Source: Bryum argenteum | Taxonomy: Eukaryota; Streptophyta; Bryopsida; Bryales; Bryaceae | Direction of reading: 5' to 3' | Assembly: GCA_037043015.1 (NCBI GenBank) | Contig: CM073322.1 | Location: 28,938,864 to 29,002,863 of the forward strand | Length of the DNA: 64,000 nucleotides | Made by a program: the position numbers and the translations under genes | Notes under the pieces: model-generated | Databases searched by the model: none | The model's input: only the letters and a program-made list of their open reading frames with translations | Told to the model about the DNA's origin: nothing | Shown here: one piece after another, positions 25,001 through 35,218 of the stretch | How positions within the stretch are numbered: position 1 is the stretch's first letter | How the letters are laid out: every line of letters starts with the position of its first letter

Positions 25001-26385
25001 TGATTGTCGTGTGTGGGGATCACCTGCCTCGTGCCAAGTTTGCATCACTCCATCCTATTAAACTATGATGGTCAAAAGATGAGCTATAGTTGGTACCATC
25101 AAAAGGAACATGTATTGTGACGGTAATTGTCATGTGTGGTAATTATCTGCCTAGTTTGCATTTGAGTTGGTATCATTTGAAGCAAACTGTATTGTGACGT
25201 TGATTGTCAGGTGTGGTAATTACCTGCCCAGTTTGCACTACATGTGGTACCATTTGAAAGAAGATGTATCGTGACGTTGATTGTCGTATGTGGGGATCAC
25301 CTGCCGAGTGCCGCAGTTTGCATAGTTCCATCCTATTAAACTATGATGTTGAAAAGATGAGCTACAGTTGGTTCCATAAAAAGGAACATGTATCGTAACG
25401 TTGATTGTCGTGTGTGGTAATCACGTGCCCAATTAGCACCAGAGTTGGTACCATCTGAAAGAAGATGTATGGTCACGTTAATAGTCATGTGTGGTAATCA
25501 ACTGCCTTGTTTGCACTAGAATTGGTACCATTTGAAGGAAGATGTGTCGTGTGTAAGGATCACATGCCCCGTGCCTCGGTTTGCATTACTCCATGCTATT
25601 GAACTATGATGTTCAAAAGATGAGCCACAGTTGGTACCATTTGAAGGATGATGTATCGTGACGTTGATTGTCATGTGTGGAGATCACATGCCCAGTGCCG
25701 CAGTTTGCATCGTTCTATCCTATTCAACTATGATGTTCAAAAGAGCTACAATTGGTACCATTTCAAGGATGATGTATCGTGACGATCGTTGTCATGTGTG
25801 GGGATCACCTGCCAGTTTGTATCACTCCATCATGTTATACTATGATGTTGAAAATATAAGCTACAATTAGTATCATCAAAAGAAAGATTTATCGTGAGTT
25901 GATTGTCGAGTGTGGGGATCACCTGCCTAGTTTGCTTCACTCCATCGTGTTATACTATGATGTTGAAAAGATGAGCTACAGTTAGTACCATCAAAAGGAA
26001 GATGTATTGTGACGTTTATTGTCGAGTGTGGGGATCATGTGCTCAGTTTGCATCACTCTATCGTCTTTAACTTTGATGTTCGAAAGATGAACTCCAGTTG
26101 GTACTGGTTTACAGAATACCATCTGATGGAAGATGTATCGTGACGTTGATTGTCGTGTGTGGTAAGCACGTGCTTAGTTTGCATCACTCCATCCTGTTAA
26201 ACTACGATGTTCAAATGATGAGCTACAGTTGGTACTAGTTTACATAATACCATCAAAAGGAAATTGTATTGTGACTTTGATTGTCGAGTGTGGTTATCAC
26301 TTGCCCTCTTTGTATCCCTCCATCCTGTTAAACTATGATCTTGAAAAGATGAGCTACAGTTGGTACCGGTATAGTGGTATACAGA
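22057..26385. repeat. Satellite-like tandem array, about 4.3 kb
   Basis: Long array of two alternating related sub-units. A shorter one (about 80 bp) has the core ggtaatcacctgcccagttt; a longer one (about 125 bp) has ggggatcacctgcccagtgc and gatgagctacagttggtacc. Both share tatcgtgacgttgattgtc. The combined period is about 200-210 bp, with roughly 20 copies at an estimated 80-90% similarity. Frames of 60-70 codons inside it only mirror the repeat. The 3' units are more diverged and lose the short sub-unit from about 25.6 kb. It is interrupted by a MITE at 23448-23727. Confidence 0.92.
23439..23736. mobile_element. 280-bp Mutator-like MITE inside the satellite
   Basis: Element 23448-23727 is bounded by perfect 9-bp target duplications tcctgacgt (23439-23447 and 23728-23736). 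Its terminal inverted repeats run about 42 bp with about five mismatches; the ends begin ccccggctctatatccccc and, inverted, ccccgtctctaaatccccc, and both continue to a shared cttaattgcaaaccact. A 9-bp duplication with long TIRs is the Mutator (MULE) signature. No coding capacity, so non-autonomous. Confidence 0.88.
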
Positions 26386-26389
26386 ATAC

Positions 26390-27016
26390 CATCATGGACT
26401 GTGTCTTTTAAATATCGGAAAACGCGTTTACACTCTAAGCCAATGTGGAGGGTAATAGATGTACTGTATTTGAGATAAGAAAAGATCTTAGGAGCACGAT
26501 CTCGTCGAATTTGCATTCCGAGTAGGTATTCAATCTCATTGTTATGAGTCATTTTAAAGTGTTTAGAAAGTACTCCTTTATGAGCTGATAAATATTGGAG
26601 GTTGGTGGAGATGAGCAAAAGATCATCAATATATAAGCCTATGTAAAGAATAATAGATGATGACCGTTTGAATTTCTGAAAACCTTGTGAGGTAAAATAA
26701 GAGTCAAATAATTCATACCATACCCATGGAGCTTCTTTAAGTCCATAAAGGGACTTAAGTAATTGGCATACTTTAGTTTCTTCTCCGGGCATATGTAGCC
26801 TTCAAGTTTTGAACTAAAAATTTCTTCTTTTAAAACACCATTGAGGAAGGTTGTGGTGACATCCCTTTGATGAATGTGGAAGTCACATATAGTAGCAATG
26901 GCTAATAAGAGTCTTAAGGAGATTATTTTAATGATTGGGGAAAAAGTTTTGGAATAGTCTATGCCTTCTTTTTGAGAAAAGCTGCAAGCTACAAGATGGG
27001 CCTTGTAGCAAGACAA
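26390..27016 (-). pseudogene. Copia reverse transcriptase / start of RNase H
   Basis: Two overlapping frames cover the copia RT. One (to 27016) has AHLVACSFSQKEGIDYSKTF and FHIHQRDVTTTFLNG, the N-terminal RT block. The other (from 26792) has CQLLKSLYGLKEAPWVWYEL, the YIDDLLL catalytic motif (YVDD in most copia elements) and CKRVFRYLKDTVHDGILY, the RNase H connection, where it is cut by the satellite. The frame change between them shows decay. Confidence 0.85.
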
Positions 27017-27096
27017 TGTGCCATCAGAGTTGTATTTTTGTCAAAACAACCATTTAGTGCTGTTGATAGAACGAATTGTGGAGGTTCAACTAGTTG

Positions 27097-27537
27097 TCAA
27101 GTTTTATTTTGAACCAAGGACTCATATTCTTTTTCCATTGCAAGTTTCCAATATGAGGATTTATTGCTAGTAAGGGCTTCTTCAACGGAAAGTGGTTCCG
27201 CAAGTTGATTAATAAAGGTGCAGGCATAATGATTTGTATTATGGAAATTAGTGGAGCTCCAAGTACCTTTGTTTTGTCTTTGAGAGGTCCGTTGAGGAGA
27301 ATTTATCTGATTTTGCCATACGTGAGATCGGGAATGATCAGAGCCAGAAGGCCTAAAGTTTATTTGTTGCTCAGGTGTATCTAGTGAGGTTGGTGAGGCA
27401 CGTGATGGGACATCGAAAATTGGAGGTAGTAGTTGTTGATTTGGTAGTTGATCTTGATTTGGGGCTTGCGCCTGATTTGGAGCTTGTGCTTGATTTGGAG
27501 CTAGTATAGGGTCAGAAATTTTATAGAAATCAATCAA
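27097..27537 (-). pseudogene. Copia integrase-RT linker region
   Basis: Low-complexity linker with tandem APNQAQ units, followed by EALTSNKSSYWKLAMEKEYE, the conserved EA...W..AM..E(Y/F) block that precedes copia RT. Confidence 0.7.
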
Positions 27538-27597
27538 AACATTAAAGTCTTGGTCAGATGGGAGATTTGATGATCTATTGGTGGAAAGACCAACTCC

Positions 27598-28433
27598 TCA
27601 AGGCAATAAGTGATCTTCGTGAAAAAGAAAATCACTGCTAGAAAATATCAATTTTGTATCACGGTTATAGAGTCTATAATCTTTTATTCTTGTAAATTTT
27701 CCATATCCAATAAAAATACATTCAATTGTTTTAGAGTCCTTTTTTTTACGTTTCTCATTTGGTATAAGAGAGTAAGCGGGACAACCAAAGATGCATAGGT
27801 CACTGAGGTCCGGTTTTAAATTGGTCCAAACCTCATAAGGTGTTGTACTAGTCAAGGCTACAGTGTAGAAGCAGTTTTGTAAAGAACATGCAATGGCAAC
27901 TGCTTCTGTCCAAAAAGAGTTGCTAAGTTGAGCAACTTGGACCATGCTTTGAGTAGCTTCAACCAAAGTACGGTTTTTGCGTTTGGATATGCCATTTTGA
28001 GCCGGATTATATGGGTTGGTAAGTTGTTGTTGGATGCATGGTTTAAGCAAAATTTATTAAAATTGTTTGATGTAAATCCATCTCCGTTATCGGAACGTAG
28101 GATAAGAGTCTTGTGATTGCTATGTTGATTTTCCACAAGGGCTTTATAAGCTTGAAAGTGAGAAAAAGTTGTCGATTTCTTGTTCAGGAGGTATATATGT
28201 GTGAACCTGGAAAAGTCATCGATAAATATAAGGATATAAAAGGCGCCACCGAGGGACGGTGAACTCATGGGTTTACATAAGTCTGTGTGGATCAACGCTA
28301 ACAATGTTGTTGCCCTTGTTGTTGGATCAGTTGGATAAGGGCTTTTGGAATGTTTCCCAAATATAGAGCCTTCACAAATAGTTAAAGTTGTTTTGATGGG
28401 TGTTAAATCCTTGACATGATCATGATTTTTCAT
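27598..28433 (-). pseudogene. Copia integrase, catalytic Glu lost
   Basis: Retroviral-type integrase core. HTDLCKPM and IFIDDFSRFTHIYLL carry the first Asp and its context, and LRSDNGDGF the second. The third catalytic block reads NGISKRKNRTLVE, where copia integrases have ERKNR, so the DDE glutamate is a Lys. The C-terminal part runs in a shifted frame (27598-28050 against 27858-28433). Confidence 0.82.
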
Positions 28434-28466
28434 CTAAGTAAGATAACAAATGTTTAGATGGTCCAG

Positions 28467-28910
28467 TCAATAATGCCATTTGAGGGTTTCGACTTCAGGT
28501 CTTGGTAAAGTTGTAGCAATTAAGGTGGAATCCAAAGGTGGTATTCTAGTACCCAAGGAGAATAAATTCCCTTCTTTATTTATTTTCAGCTTCAGTCGCT
28601 TCGTAGTTGGTGATTTGGTATTAATAATGCATTGAGTGGGAGTGAATGTAATGACTATATTGCCTGTACTTGTTATTTGCGCTACAGGTAGCAGATTTTT
28701 GGCAAGTCCCGGAACATACAACAAATCTAGAATAAGCAAATTGGAGCCATTTGGGAGTTGTAAGAGAATAGAATCGGAGCCCATTGCATTGTAGGAGCTA
28801 TTATCTCCCAAGAGTATGGTTCGTGGAATATCAACGACCTAAAAATCTTAGAACAATGTCTTGATTCGTGACATGTGGTGACTAGCACCTGAGTCCAGGT
28901 ACCATGATGA
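28467..28910 (-). pseudogene. Copia protease and pre-integrase region
   Basis: Reading down from about 28910, WYLDSGASHH is the aspartic protease active site (DSGA). LLILDLLYVPGLAKNLLPV is the block following it in copia polyproteins. A frame break lies between the two. Confidence 0.75.
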
Positions 28911-29039
28911 GGAAAAAAGTGGAGTATCAGCTATACTGCTGAGAATAGATATAGCAACTCATCAACAGTATTTGCATGAGCTTTTCCACTACTTGCGTGG
29001 TCTCGCTTTTTCTTTCAGCGGTTAGGAGCTTAATGTCCT

Positions 29040-29833
29040 AGTATGCCGCAATAGTGGCATATTATTTGTGAAGAATTGGACAGTCGATTTGACAAGTTTC
29101 TTTGAAGTGATGGCTAAGGCCTAGTATTGTTAGGTTTGTTGAAATGTCTAGGATTTGAAAATCTTTGTGAAGCTTGTTTTATTAATTTTCCTTTAACATA
29201 AAAAGCACTTGATTTGGATATATCATGTTTGAATATATCAATTTTGGATTGATTGATGGAATTGTGTTGTAGGATGCTTGACAACAAATTTGTAAAAGTG
29301 AGGTTGTTGATGCCACCATGTGTTATGATAAATGTGCTCCACGAGTATGGTAAGGCCCCAAGAAGGAGATTTACTTGTTGGGAGTCACTAAATATGCAAC
29401 CATAAGTGGCAGCTTCTTGAAGTGTTGACTGCCATAATTCGAGGAAGGCAATCACATCGTCTGATTCTGACATGGTCATGTGGCACAATTGTTTGTGCAA
29501 GAGAACTTGGGAAGCTTTATTGGATTTCTCGTAGAGATGTTTAACCCGATCCCATACTTCTTTCAAAGTAACAAGAAGGCCTAGAGAAATCAATTGTTTT
29601 TCTCCACAATGGAGGAGGATGTCAGAATGCGCCCTTGCATCTTTTAGCGTCCACGCTCGAGCACCATCACTGTCAGCTGCTTCCGGCTTGACTTCGCTTA
29701 TGCCGACCACGCTCCATAACTTGGAGCGTATTAATAACATTTCGATTTTAATACTTCACGTGGCATAATTGCTGGCACTGAGGGGCCGAAGATAATAAGC
29801 TTGTGAAGCTGAGCTTGAAGAGGATGAGGCCAT
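29040..29833 (-). pseudogene. Copia gag (UBN2-like) with an internal stop
   Basis: Gag begins at the ATG at 29833 with a Ser-rich MASSSSSSAS start. A TGA stands where a Trp is expected near 29760. Beyond it follow the UBN2-type VWDRVKHLYEKSN and FLELWQSTLQEA blocks and, near 29050, a degraded CCHC zinc knuckle (CHYCGILGH). Confidence 0.78.
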
Positions 29834-29999
29834 ATTTGAATTTAAGAAAATTCAAGCCTGCTCTTGAAGTAAGCCAGTATCGAGCTAATGATAAGAGGTA
29901 ACTCATGAGAGATCCTCGTCAAAAATCTCCAGAACCTAGCATTGTAGCGAAGCACATGTTCATGCTCTGAGATAGGATGCCAAGCACATGACATCATGG

Positions 30000-30009
30000 T
30001 CTGATACCA
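30000..30009 (-). promoter_or_regulatory. Retrotransposon primer-binding site
   Basis: On the minus strand tggtatcaga immediately follows ...ctcataca, the usual plant copia primer-binding site complementary to the 3' end of initiator Met-tRNA. It fixes the 5' LTR/internal boundary of copia element 1. Confidence 0.85.
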
Positions 30010-30059
30010 TGTATGAGCCGACACAGTAACGAGAAGGTGGAAGAAAGAGAAATTTTTTA

Positions 30060-30709
30060 TATGGATTAGTAAAGTTGAATGCCATTTTCTTCACAAAATT
30101 TATCATTTGAAGTGATTCCCCTCCATTATCTAAACAGAGAATTAAGAATTTCTTGTATGTGTGATTTTCTACGAGAGCTTTATATTGAGTGAACTCATGA
30201 AAAACAACAGATTTCTTCTTGAAGAAATATACATATGTGTAACGAGAGTAGTCGTCTATAAATGTAAGAAAGTAAATAGCTCCACCAAGGGAAGGGATCT
30301 TTATAGGACCACACAAGTTTGTATATACTAAAGTTAGTGCCTCTGTAGCTTGAGTGGCAAAATCAATAGGATATATAAATCTATATGGTGTTTCATATAC
30401 ACATCCGGTATATAGTGGAAGTTTTCACTGTAACTATGGAAGTCCATTAACTAAATTTTGACTTTGCATAGTAGCCAAGGATCCTATATTAAGATGACCA
30501 AGGCGATTGTGCCAGTTAGTGGTTAAATCCAATATAGAGGAGGTAGTTGCTACATAGCTTGGTATTGGATGTACTACACCTTCTCCAAGTGAGAAAAGAT
30601 AACCATCTTTTTTTATTTTTATAACCAAATAGTTCTTAAAATTTGATACATTAGACTTTATAATACATTGTGCTTTTGTAAAAATTACCATTGTATTTCT
30701 GGTATTTAT
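30060..30709 (-). pseudogene. Copia element 2 pre-integrase domain and integrase fragment
   Basis: WHNRLGHLNIGSL is the His pair of the copia HHCC zinc domain. GGAIYFLTFIDDYSRYTYVY and LILCLDNGGES carry the two catalytic Asp. The frame changes between about 30434 and 30316, and the sequence ends at FTNPY. Confidence 0.8.
30705..30709. repeat. Target-site duplication, left copy (TTTAT)
   Basis: Exact 5-bp match to 37172-37176. The pair flanks the 6462-bp insertion. Confidence 0.88.
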
Positions 30710-30790
30710 TGTCAAACCTCATTTTTTCGTTTTTGCCCCAAGTTAGTCCAGTTAGTAGTTAGTAATAGTTAATTAGATGAAATAAAAGCC

Positions 30791-30800
30791 TATATAATGG
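30791..30800 (+). promoter_or_regulatory. TATA-like box in the left end of the insertion
   Basis: tatataatgg, 80 bp inside the left end. It could start a plus-strand transcript through the downstream ORF. An aataaa word lies just before it at 30781. Confidence 0.4.
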
Positions 30801-31029
30801 CCTACCCGGGTAATGACCGGGTAAGGTTAGCTTAGCTAGGAACCAGCCTACCCGGCAGTTTCTTTAAGCCTAATGGGCAGGGTAGGGTAGCGACCCCTTT
30901 CTAGTTTTTTTGTTGTTGTTTGTTGCAAAACAGGGTCCGGCCTCTCCGTGCCGATCCACTCGCTGAGGAACCGGATCAGGCTTGTCCGACCCCTCGCAGC
31001 TTGACCTCTACCTGGGAAGGGGCTGTCCC

Positions 31030-31165
31030 GATCGGGTATGGCCTGATCGGGTATGGCCTGATCGGGTATGGCCTGACCGGGTATGGCCCGACCGGTCATA
31101 ACCCGGGCAATGATGGCCCGACCGGCCATAGCCCGGGCGGTCATGGCCCGGCCGGGTGTCGATGG
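31030..31165. repeat. GC-rich 15-bp tandem repeat with inverted tail
   Basis: Four units of gatcgggtatggcct (last units gaccgggtatggccc) from 31030 to 31089. Related words then appear in inverted form (ccggtcataacccgg, ccggccatagcccgg), so the stretch could form GC-rich hairpins. Confidence 0.85.
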
Positions 31166-31619
31166 CCGGGTCGGAGAAGAAGAACGGGCCGGACGGAGGA
31201 AACACCGGCGGCGGCGCCGACAGTCCCGGGCTGACAAGCCCGTGATTAATACGGCGCTGTCGGGTATGAGAGGAGCACGCTTTGGGAACACACGGGGTGT
31301 CTGGCTGCAATTAGGAATGACTCGGTGAGAGGATGTGAGATAAAACATCTTGTATCTTGATCTTCGTTCTTCAATCTTCTCGTCTCGAGTCTCGAATCTT
31401 CAAACACGGGTCCGTTGGCCTATCCCTGCGGGCCGCTCTACAAGGTAAGGGTTTCGGTCGGGTAGGTAATAAGAAACCACATGTCCTCGGACGGGTAGAA
31501 CGGGACAAAGAGACACGAGTGCCCGTCCGTAAGATGGACTCTAAACTTCAAACCCACGGTGACCAGGAGCGCCCTCACCAATGGAACAACATATAAGATC
31601 AACCATGTGGGCCGTTAAC

Positions 31620-33037
31620 CCCACTTCGTTGCCACAACACAAAATGAAGCTAAGTGTAAACACAAAGCTCGAACGAGTTTACAATGCAAGAAAGAAAATG
31701 CAACTAGCCTCCAAAGCCTCACTTTAATAACAAGAAGGAAATCGGACCACAAGCCATTAACACAAAGAAGAGCCTAGAGGCTCTTCAGATCTTCAAGTCT
31801 TGGTGTGATTTGATTCTCCAACTTTCAACCTTCACTCCCACTTCAAAGGAAACCTTTGAAGGAGCAAGCTCGAAACTCCAAGGAAAGCTTCTCAACTTCA
31901 AATGGCTCTCACGAACAGCTCACGAGTTCAATGAACAAGTGTGATAGCTTTTTGGAAAGCTAACAACACCTTCTGACTTCCCTCAAAATCTCAAAACAAT
32001 CTAAACTGCTGTCCACAAACTATGGGCCTCTAAAGATGTAGGCCGAGAATAAGTCTGCAGCAGACCTCTCCTTCTTCAAATCACTATAAAACTCTCTAAA
32101 ATGCTTCAAATCGTCAGTGCAAGGTCTTTTTGGATAGAAGACTTCAAGAACTACAAGACCTTGAAAGATTTGAGCAAAAAAAAGCTATTGGTTGAGAATT
32201 AAGAACCTCAAAAAGTTGACTCCTCAATCGGGTAGTCACAAATTCCTTGAATTCTCCAAAATTTCTAACTCTCATAACTTTTTGCTCACAAGTCCAAATC
32301 ATTCATGAAAGGTGTCTATAGAAAGATAATTGCATAAGGAACAACATCACAAACTTTATTTTTCATAAGTTTCTCCTCACTCAACATCAGCACACTCCAA
32401 AAAAGTCCCTCTTCCTACACACCAAAAACTCCACCTTGACACGAACTCCAAAGGGAATCTACTTTCCCCTTTCTTCCTCCTTTCTTTCCTCTCCACCTAA
32501 GGGATAAGAGTGATCATACATCAGCCCATACCCCTAGTTTAGGTTCCCTATAGAAGTCTAATAACACAATAAAAGTCAACTACACTACCAAACGCCGGCA
32601 GTTTACTTCTAACTGCCTTTATTTACTACAAGGCAATTATCAAAGCCTTGGTAAACAAAGAAATTCTAATGTACTAAATAGAAAATAGAAATCACATGAA
32701 GAAATCTAAGAGGTATAAGGACTATTGATTGCGGATTCCAGTCGCCAAGCCGTGGACTTGGTGGGTTGGAATCAGTGGTCAATTGCTGTCCCGACGGTCC
32801 GGGGTTCGAATCCCGTTGAGCGCATCGGGCGGCCGCGGCTTGGCACGCTAGTGAAGCAGGAAACCCAACCATCGGCCTACCTACCCCTGAGCTATACATG
32901 TGACAAGAGTTTAGCACCAAAGGTGTTAAATCCAAACCACCGTGATTCTAATCATGATATAAGTGGTTTTGTTTTATTAACTAACATTACGATAAAATCT
33001 ACTGTACACTAAAGGTGTACACGTTGGAAGCAATTCA
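31620..33037. other. Gene-free middle of the 6.46-kb insertion
   Basis: Composition drops sharply from the GC-rich left end to AT-richer DNA and rises again just before the ORF start at 33038. This may be a nested insertion or a long leader. The only recognisable item is the tRNA-like segment at 32755-32880. Confidence 0.45.
32755..32880 (+). repeat. tRNA-like SINE segment
   Basis: An A-box-like ggaatcagtggtc and a canonical B box ggttcgaatcc (32803-32813) are spaced as in tRNA genes. The T-arm stem has only three good pairs and no acceptor stem closes, so it is not a working tRNA. Short inverted words flank it (gccaagccgtgg and ccgcggcttggc). A tRNA-derived SINE head is the likeliest reading. 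Confidence 0.45.
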
Positions 33038-35215
33038 ATGGCGGTGAATGCCCGAGCGCAGTTGGTGCAGGACCTAACGCGGAGGGGGTGCGTGGGATTG
33101 TACTGGGTACCCTGGAATGTGGAGGACGCAGGGATCATCGAGGTGGCCGTGTCCGGACAGGATCCACCGACTTTCGCCGACAACCCTGTCCGGGCCAAGC
33201 CGCATTTTTGGCAGGAGGCGTGCTGGAGGGCGACGTACGGCTTTCCGGATTCCTCCACCGGATACATCCAGGTGAGGAATGATCCCTCCCTCAGTTTGAT
33301 GTTCCACAACCTCGCGCACGAGCACGACGGCTACCGAGTGGAGGATTGTGTGAATGCTCGGGAGCGACGGCTGCTGAGGTTCTTGGCCCCGATCCTCAAC
33401 CCGGAGAAGCCCCAATTTGTTTCGAACAGGCTCCTGAAGGCGATCGTGGAGTCCTACCTGGGCCGAAAGCGAGTAGGATGGGGTCACATCCTCGAGGAGG
33501 TGATCGTCCGGGCTTCGAAGAAGACCGCCGGTGCGAAGGGCTGTCCCCTGGCACCATACGTGTATCATCTGTATGCACATTACGAGTGCCTCAACCCGGG
33601 TGAGATCACTCTCCTCCGGATGCTCATGGAGGGCAGACGAGATATGTTTCCCGGGGAGCAGATCCCCGAGGTGGGAATTCCTGCTGCGGCCAAGCTACTT
33701 CCCAGGATGCCTGCCCCCGGAGCAGGGGCACTTCCACCACCTCCACCCCCTGCACCACCAGGACCGCCGGGCCCAGGTGAGCAGAGGCCTCGGAGGACGG
33801 GGACGGTGGCACCCCAACCAGGAGATGATGGAGCGCTAGGACCCGGTGCAGGAGGAGCGGCCATACTTCGGCAAAGGGAGGCCGCTCCGCTACCCCGCCC
33901 GGAGGGAGTCACCACACCCTGGCCAGCCACCACCCACCGGATGGCAACCCGGAGTGGACCTGCAACCGGATCGAGCCACCAAGGCCCGATCCTACCCGGA
34001 TTAGAGGAGAGCTCCCCAGTAGCTATGGCGACCCCTCCGGCCTCCGTAATCGCCTCCCCACCACCTCTTAGGCCCGTGCAGGGGAACGACAGTGAAGGAG
34101 AGGAACTCCCCGTCCTATACCGGAGGAAATCAGGCCGAGTCTTGAGGTTTGTAGAGGCGGAGTCTTCCTCTCTGCCAGGAGGACAGGAGGTAGAGACTGC
34201 AGCGCAACCAGGAGAGGCCGAGGCGGAACGAGCTCCCCCGCGAGGAGATCCTACCCCGGAAGCGCAAACTCCGACCCAGGAAGTGCAGGCCGAGAGCATC
34301 CCTGCCGAAGTTCTTCTCTTGGCAGATAGTCCAGTAGGAGACCGCGTGCCACCCCCAGCTGCGGAAGGAATCGAGTGGGGGGACCCGAAGTACGCCAAGA
34401 AGAGGAGGGCGGACCTCCCCTCCGAGAGTCCTCGACCCCGGATTCGGAGGAAGCTCACCAGGCCCAGGGAGGACACTACCCCGACACCTGCTGCTTCCCC
34501 TGTTGTCCGGGCCGAACCCCTCGAGCCGGTTGTCAGGGCAATCCCGGCCATCCAGCAAACCACTTCGTCCGGGGAGGGAGACGCCCGGAGGAAGGGAAAG
34601 AGGGTGATGGAGGAGTCCTCAGACTCGGAGGAAGAGGGGACGACCGGACAGCACTCTCCTGTCTCCGCTACCCTGGTACAAGGGGAGACGGCACCTGCCA
34701 ACGCCACCCGGTTACCCGGGTGGGATGACTTCACCCCGCGGAGGCCGGAGATTGATCCACGCCTTCCGGTGCCCCCATTCCGGATAACGGAGGAACACCC
34801 CCTGCAACCGATTGCCCATGCCCTGCACGTATGCACGCAGGAGCATCTGCAGATGCATAAGGCCCTGCGCGGGATATCGGTAGCACTCCGGACTGGCCAG
34901 GTGGAGCAGTACCCCGACATGGTGCGGGAGTTAGTCCAAGAAAACGCGGCAGCCCGGGCGAGCATTAACGAGGGGTCCCTCATCATCCTACGCCAAGCCC
35001 GGGAAATCCAGCAGTTGGAGGAGGAGCTGTCCAAGCAGCAGGGGTACGCTCGGCAGCACCTTTTCGGGCTCAGGAGGTTTCTGTACGCACCTGGAGAGGC
35101 CCAACTGAAGGCTCAGCTGCTCGACGCCCAATTCCAGGCATCGGGATCGGACCTCCCAACCCGGATGGCCGCATACATGAAGAAAGCCGCGGAGAGGATG
35201 GAAGGAGCACTCTAG
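33038..35215 (+). CDS. 725-residue Pro/Glu-rich ORF of the 6.46-kb insertion (gag-like?)
   Basis: Clean GC-rich frame without introns. Residues 1-230 look globular, with motifs LYWVPWNVEDAGIIEVAV, FWQEACWRATYGF and SNRLLKAIVESYLGRKRVGW followed by a helical block. This resembles the general layout of plant 'putative transposon protein' gag-like domains, but I cannot confirm a family. Residues about 230-560 are Pro/Glu/Arg-rich and disordered, including a PPPPPPAPPGPPGPG run. Residues about 610-725 are helical with a likely coiled coil (SLIILRQAREIQQLEEELSK). There is no zinc knuckle, protease or RT. The stop is a TAG at 35213-35215, and the same frame continues open for 254 more codons. It is the only near-intact large ORF in the repeat half of the window. 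Confidence 0.72.
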   Translation: MAVNARAQLVQDLTRRGCVGLYWVPWNVEDAGIIEVAVSGQDPPTFADNPVRAKPHFWQEACWRATYGFPDSSTGYIQVRNDPSLSLMFHNLAHEHDGYRVEDCVNARERRLLRFLAPILNPEKPQFVSNRLLKAIVESYLGRKRVGWGHILEEVIVRASKKTAGAKGCPLAPYVYHLYAHYECLNPGEITLLRMLMEGRRDMFPGEQIPEVGIPAAAKLLPRMPAPGAGALPPPPPPAPPGPPGPGEQRPRRTGTVAPQPGDDGALGPGAGGAAILRQREAAPLPRPEGVTTPWPATTHRMATRSGPATGSSHQGPILPGLEESSPVAMATPPASVIASPPPLRPVQGNDSEGEELPVLYRRKSGRVLRFVEAESSSLPGGQEVETAAQPGEAEAERAPPRGDPTPEAQTPTQEVQAESIPAEVLLLADSPVGDRVPPPAAEGIEWGDPKYAKKRRADLPSESPRPRIRRKLTRPREDTTPTPAASPVVRAEPLEPVVRAIPAIQQTTSSGEGDARRKGKRVMEESSDSEEEGTTGQHSPVSATLVQGETAPANATRLPGWDDFTPRRPEIDPRLPVPPFRITEEHPLQPIAHALHVCTQEHLQMHKALRGISVALRTGQVEQYPDMVRELVQENAAARASINEGSLIILRQAREIQQLEEELSKQQGYARQHLFGLRRFLYAPGEAQLKAQLLDAQFQASGSDLPTRMAAYMKKAAERMEGAL

Positions 35216-35218
35216 GAG

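Larger units (their letters stand above)
26386..30010 (-). mobile_element. Ty1/copia retrotransposon, element 1 (truncated both ends)
   Basis: Copia-type element read on the minus strand: 3' tail of a 5' LTR (about 30060-30010, ending cggctcataca), primer-binding site, gag, protease, integrase, reverse transcriptase and the first residues of RNase H. It then stops at the satellite near 26385. Order PR-IN-RT identifies copia rather than gypsy. No 3' LTR is present, and the 5' LTR is cut off where copia element 2 begins. Stops and substitutions in gag, integrase and RT show it is dead. Confidence 0.88.

Noticed and set aside
22851-25945. Repeated 60-80 codon frames
   Set aside because: They arise from the satellite units and change with every indel; no conservation of protein sense.
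30710-31620. Left LTR paired with 36000-37171
   Set aside because: I looked for the left end's first and last words (tgtcaaacctc, cacgttacgaca) in the opposite end and did not find them, so I did not annotate LTRs.
32755-32830. Functional tRNA gene
   Set aside because: The B box is canonical but the T stem has only three pairs and no acceptor stem forms.
33580-35034. 484-codon antisense frame
   Set aside because: It is the complement of the GC-rich 725-residue ORF, whose base bias removes stops from the opposite strand. The plus-strand frame has the more plausible composition and the in-phase continuation.
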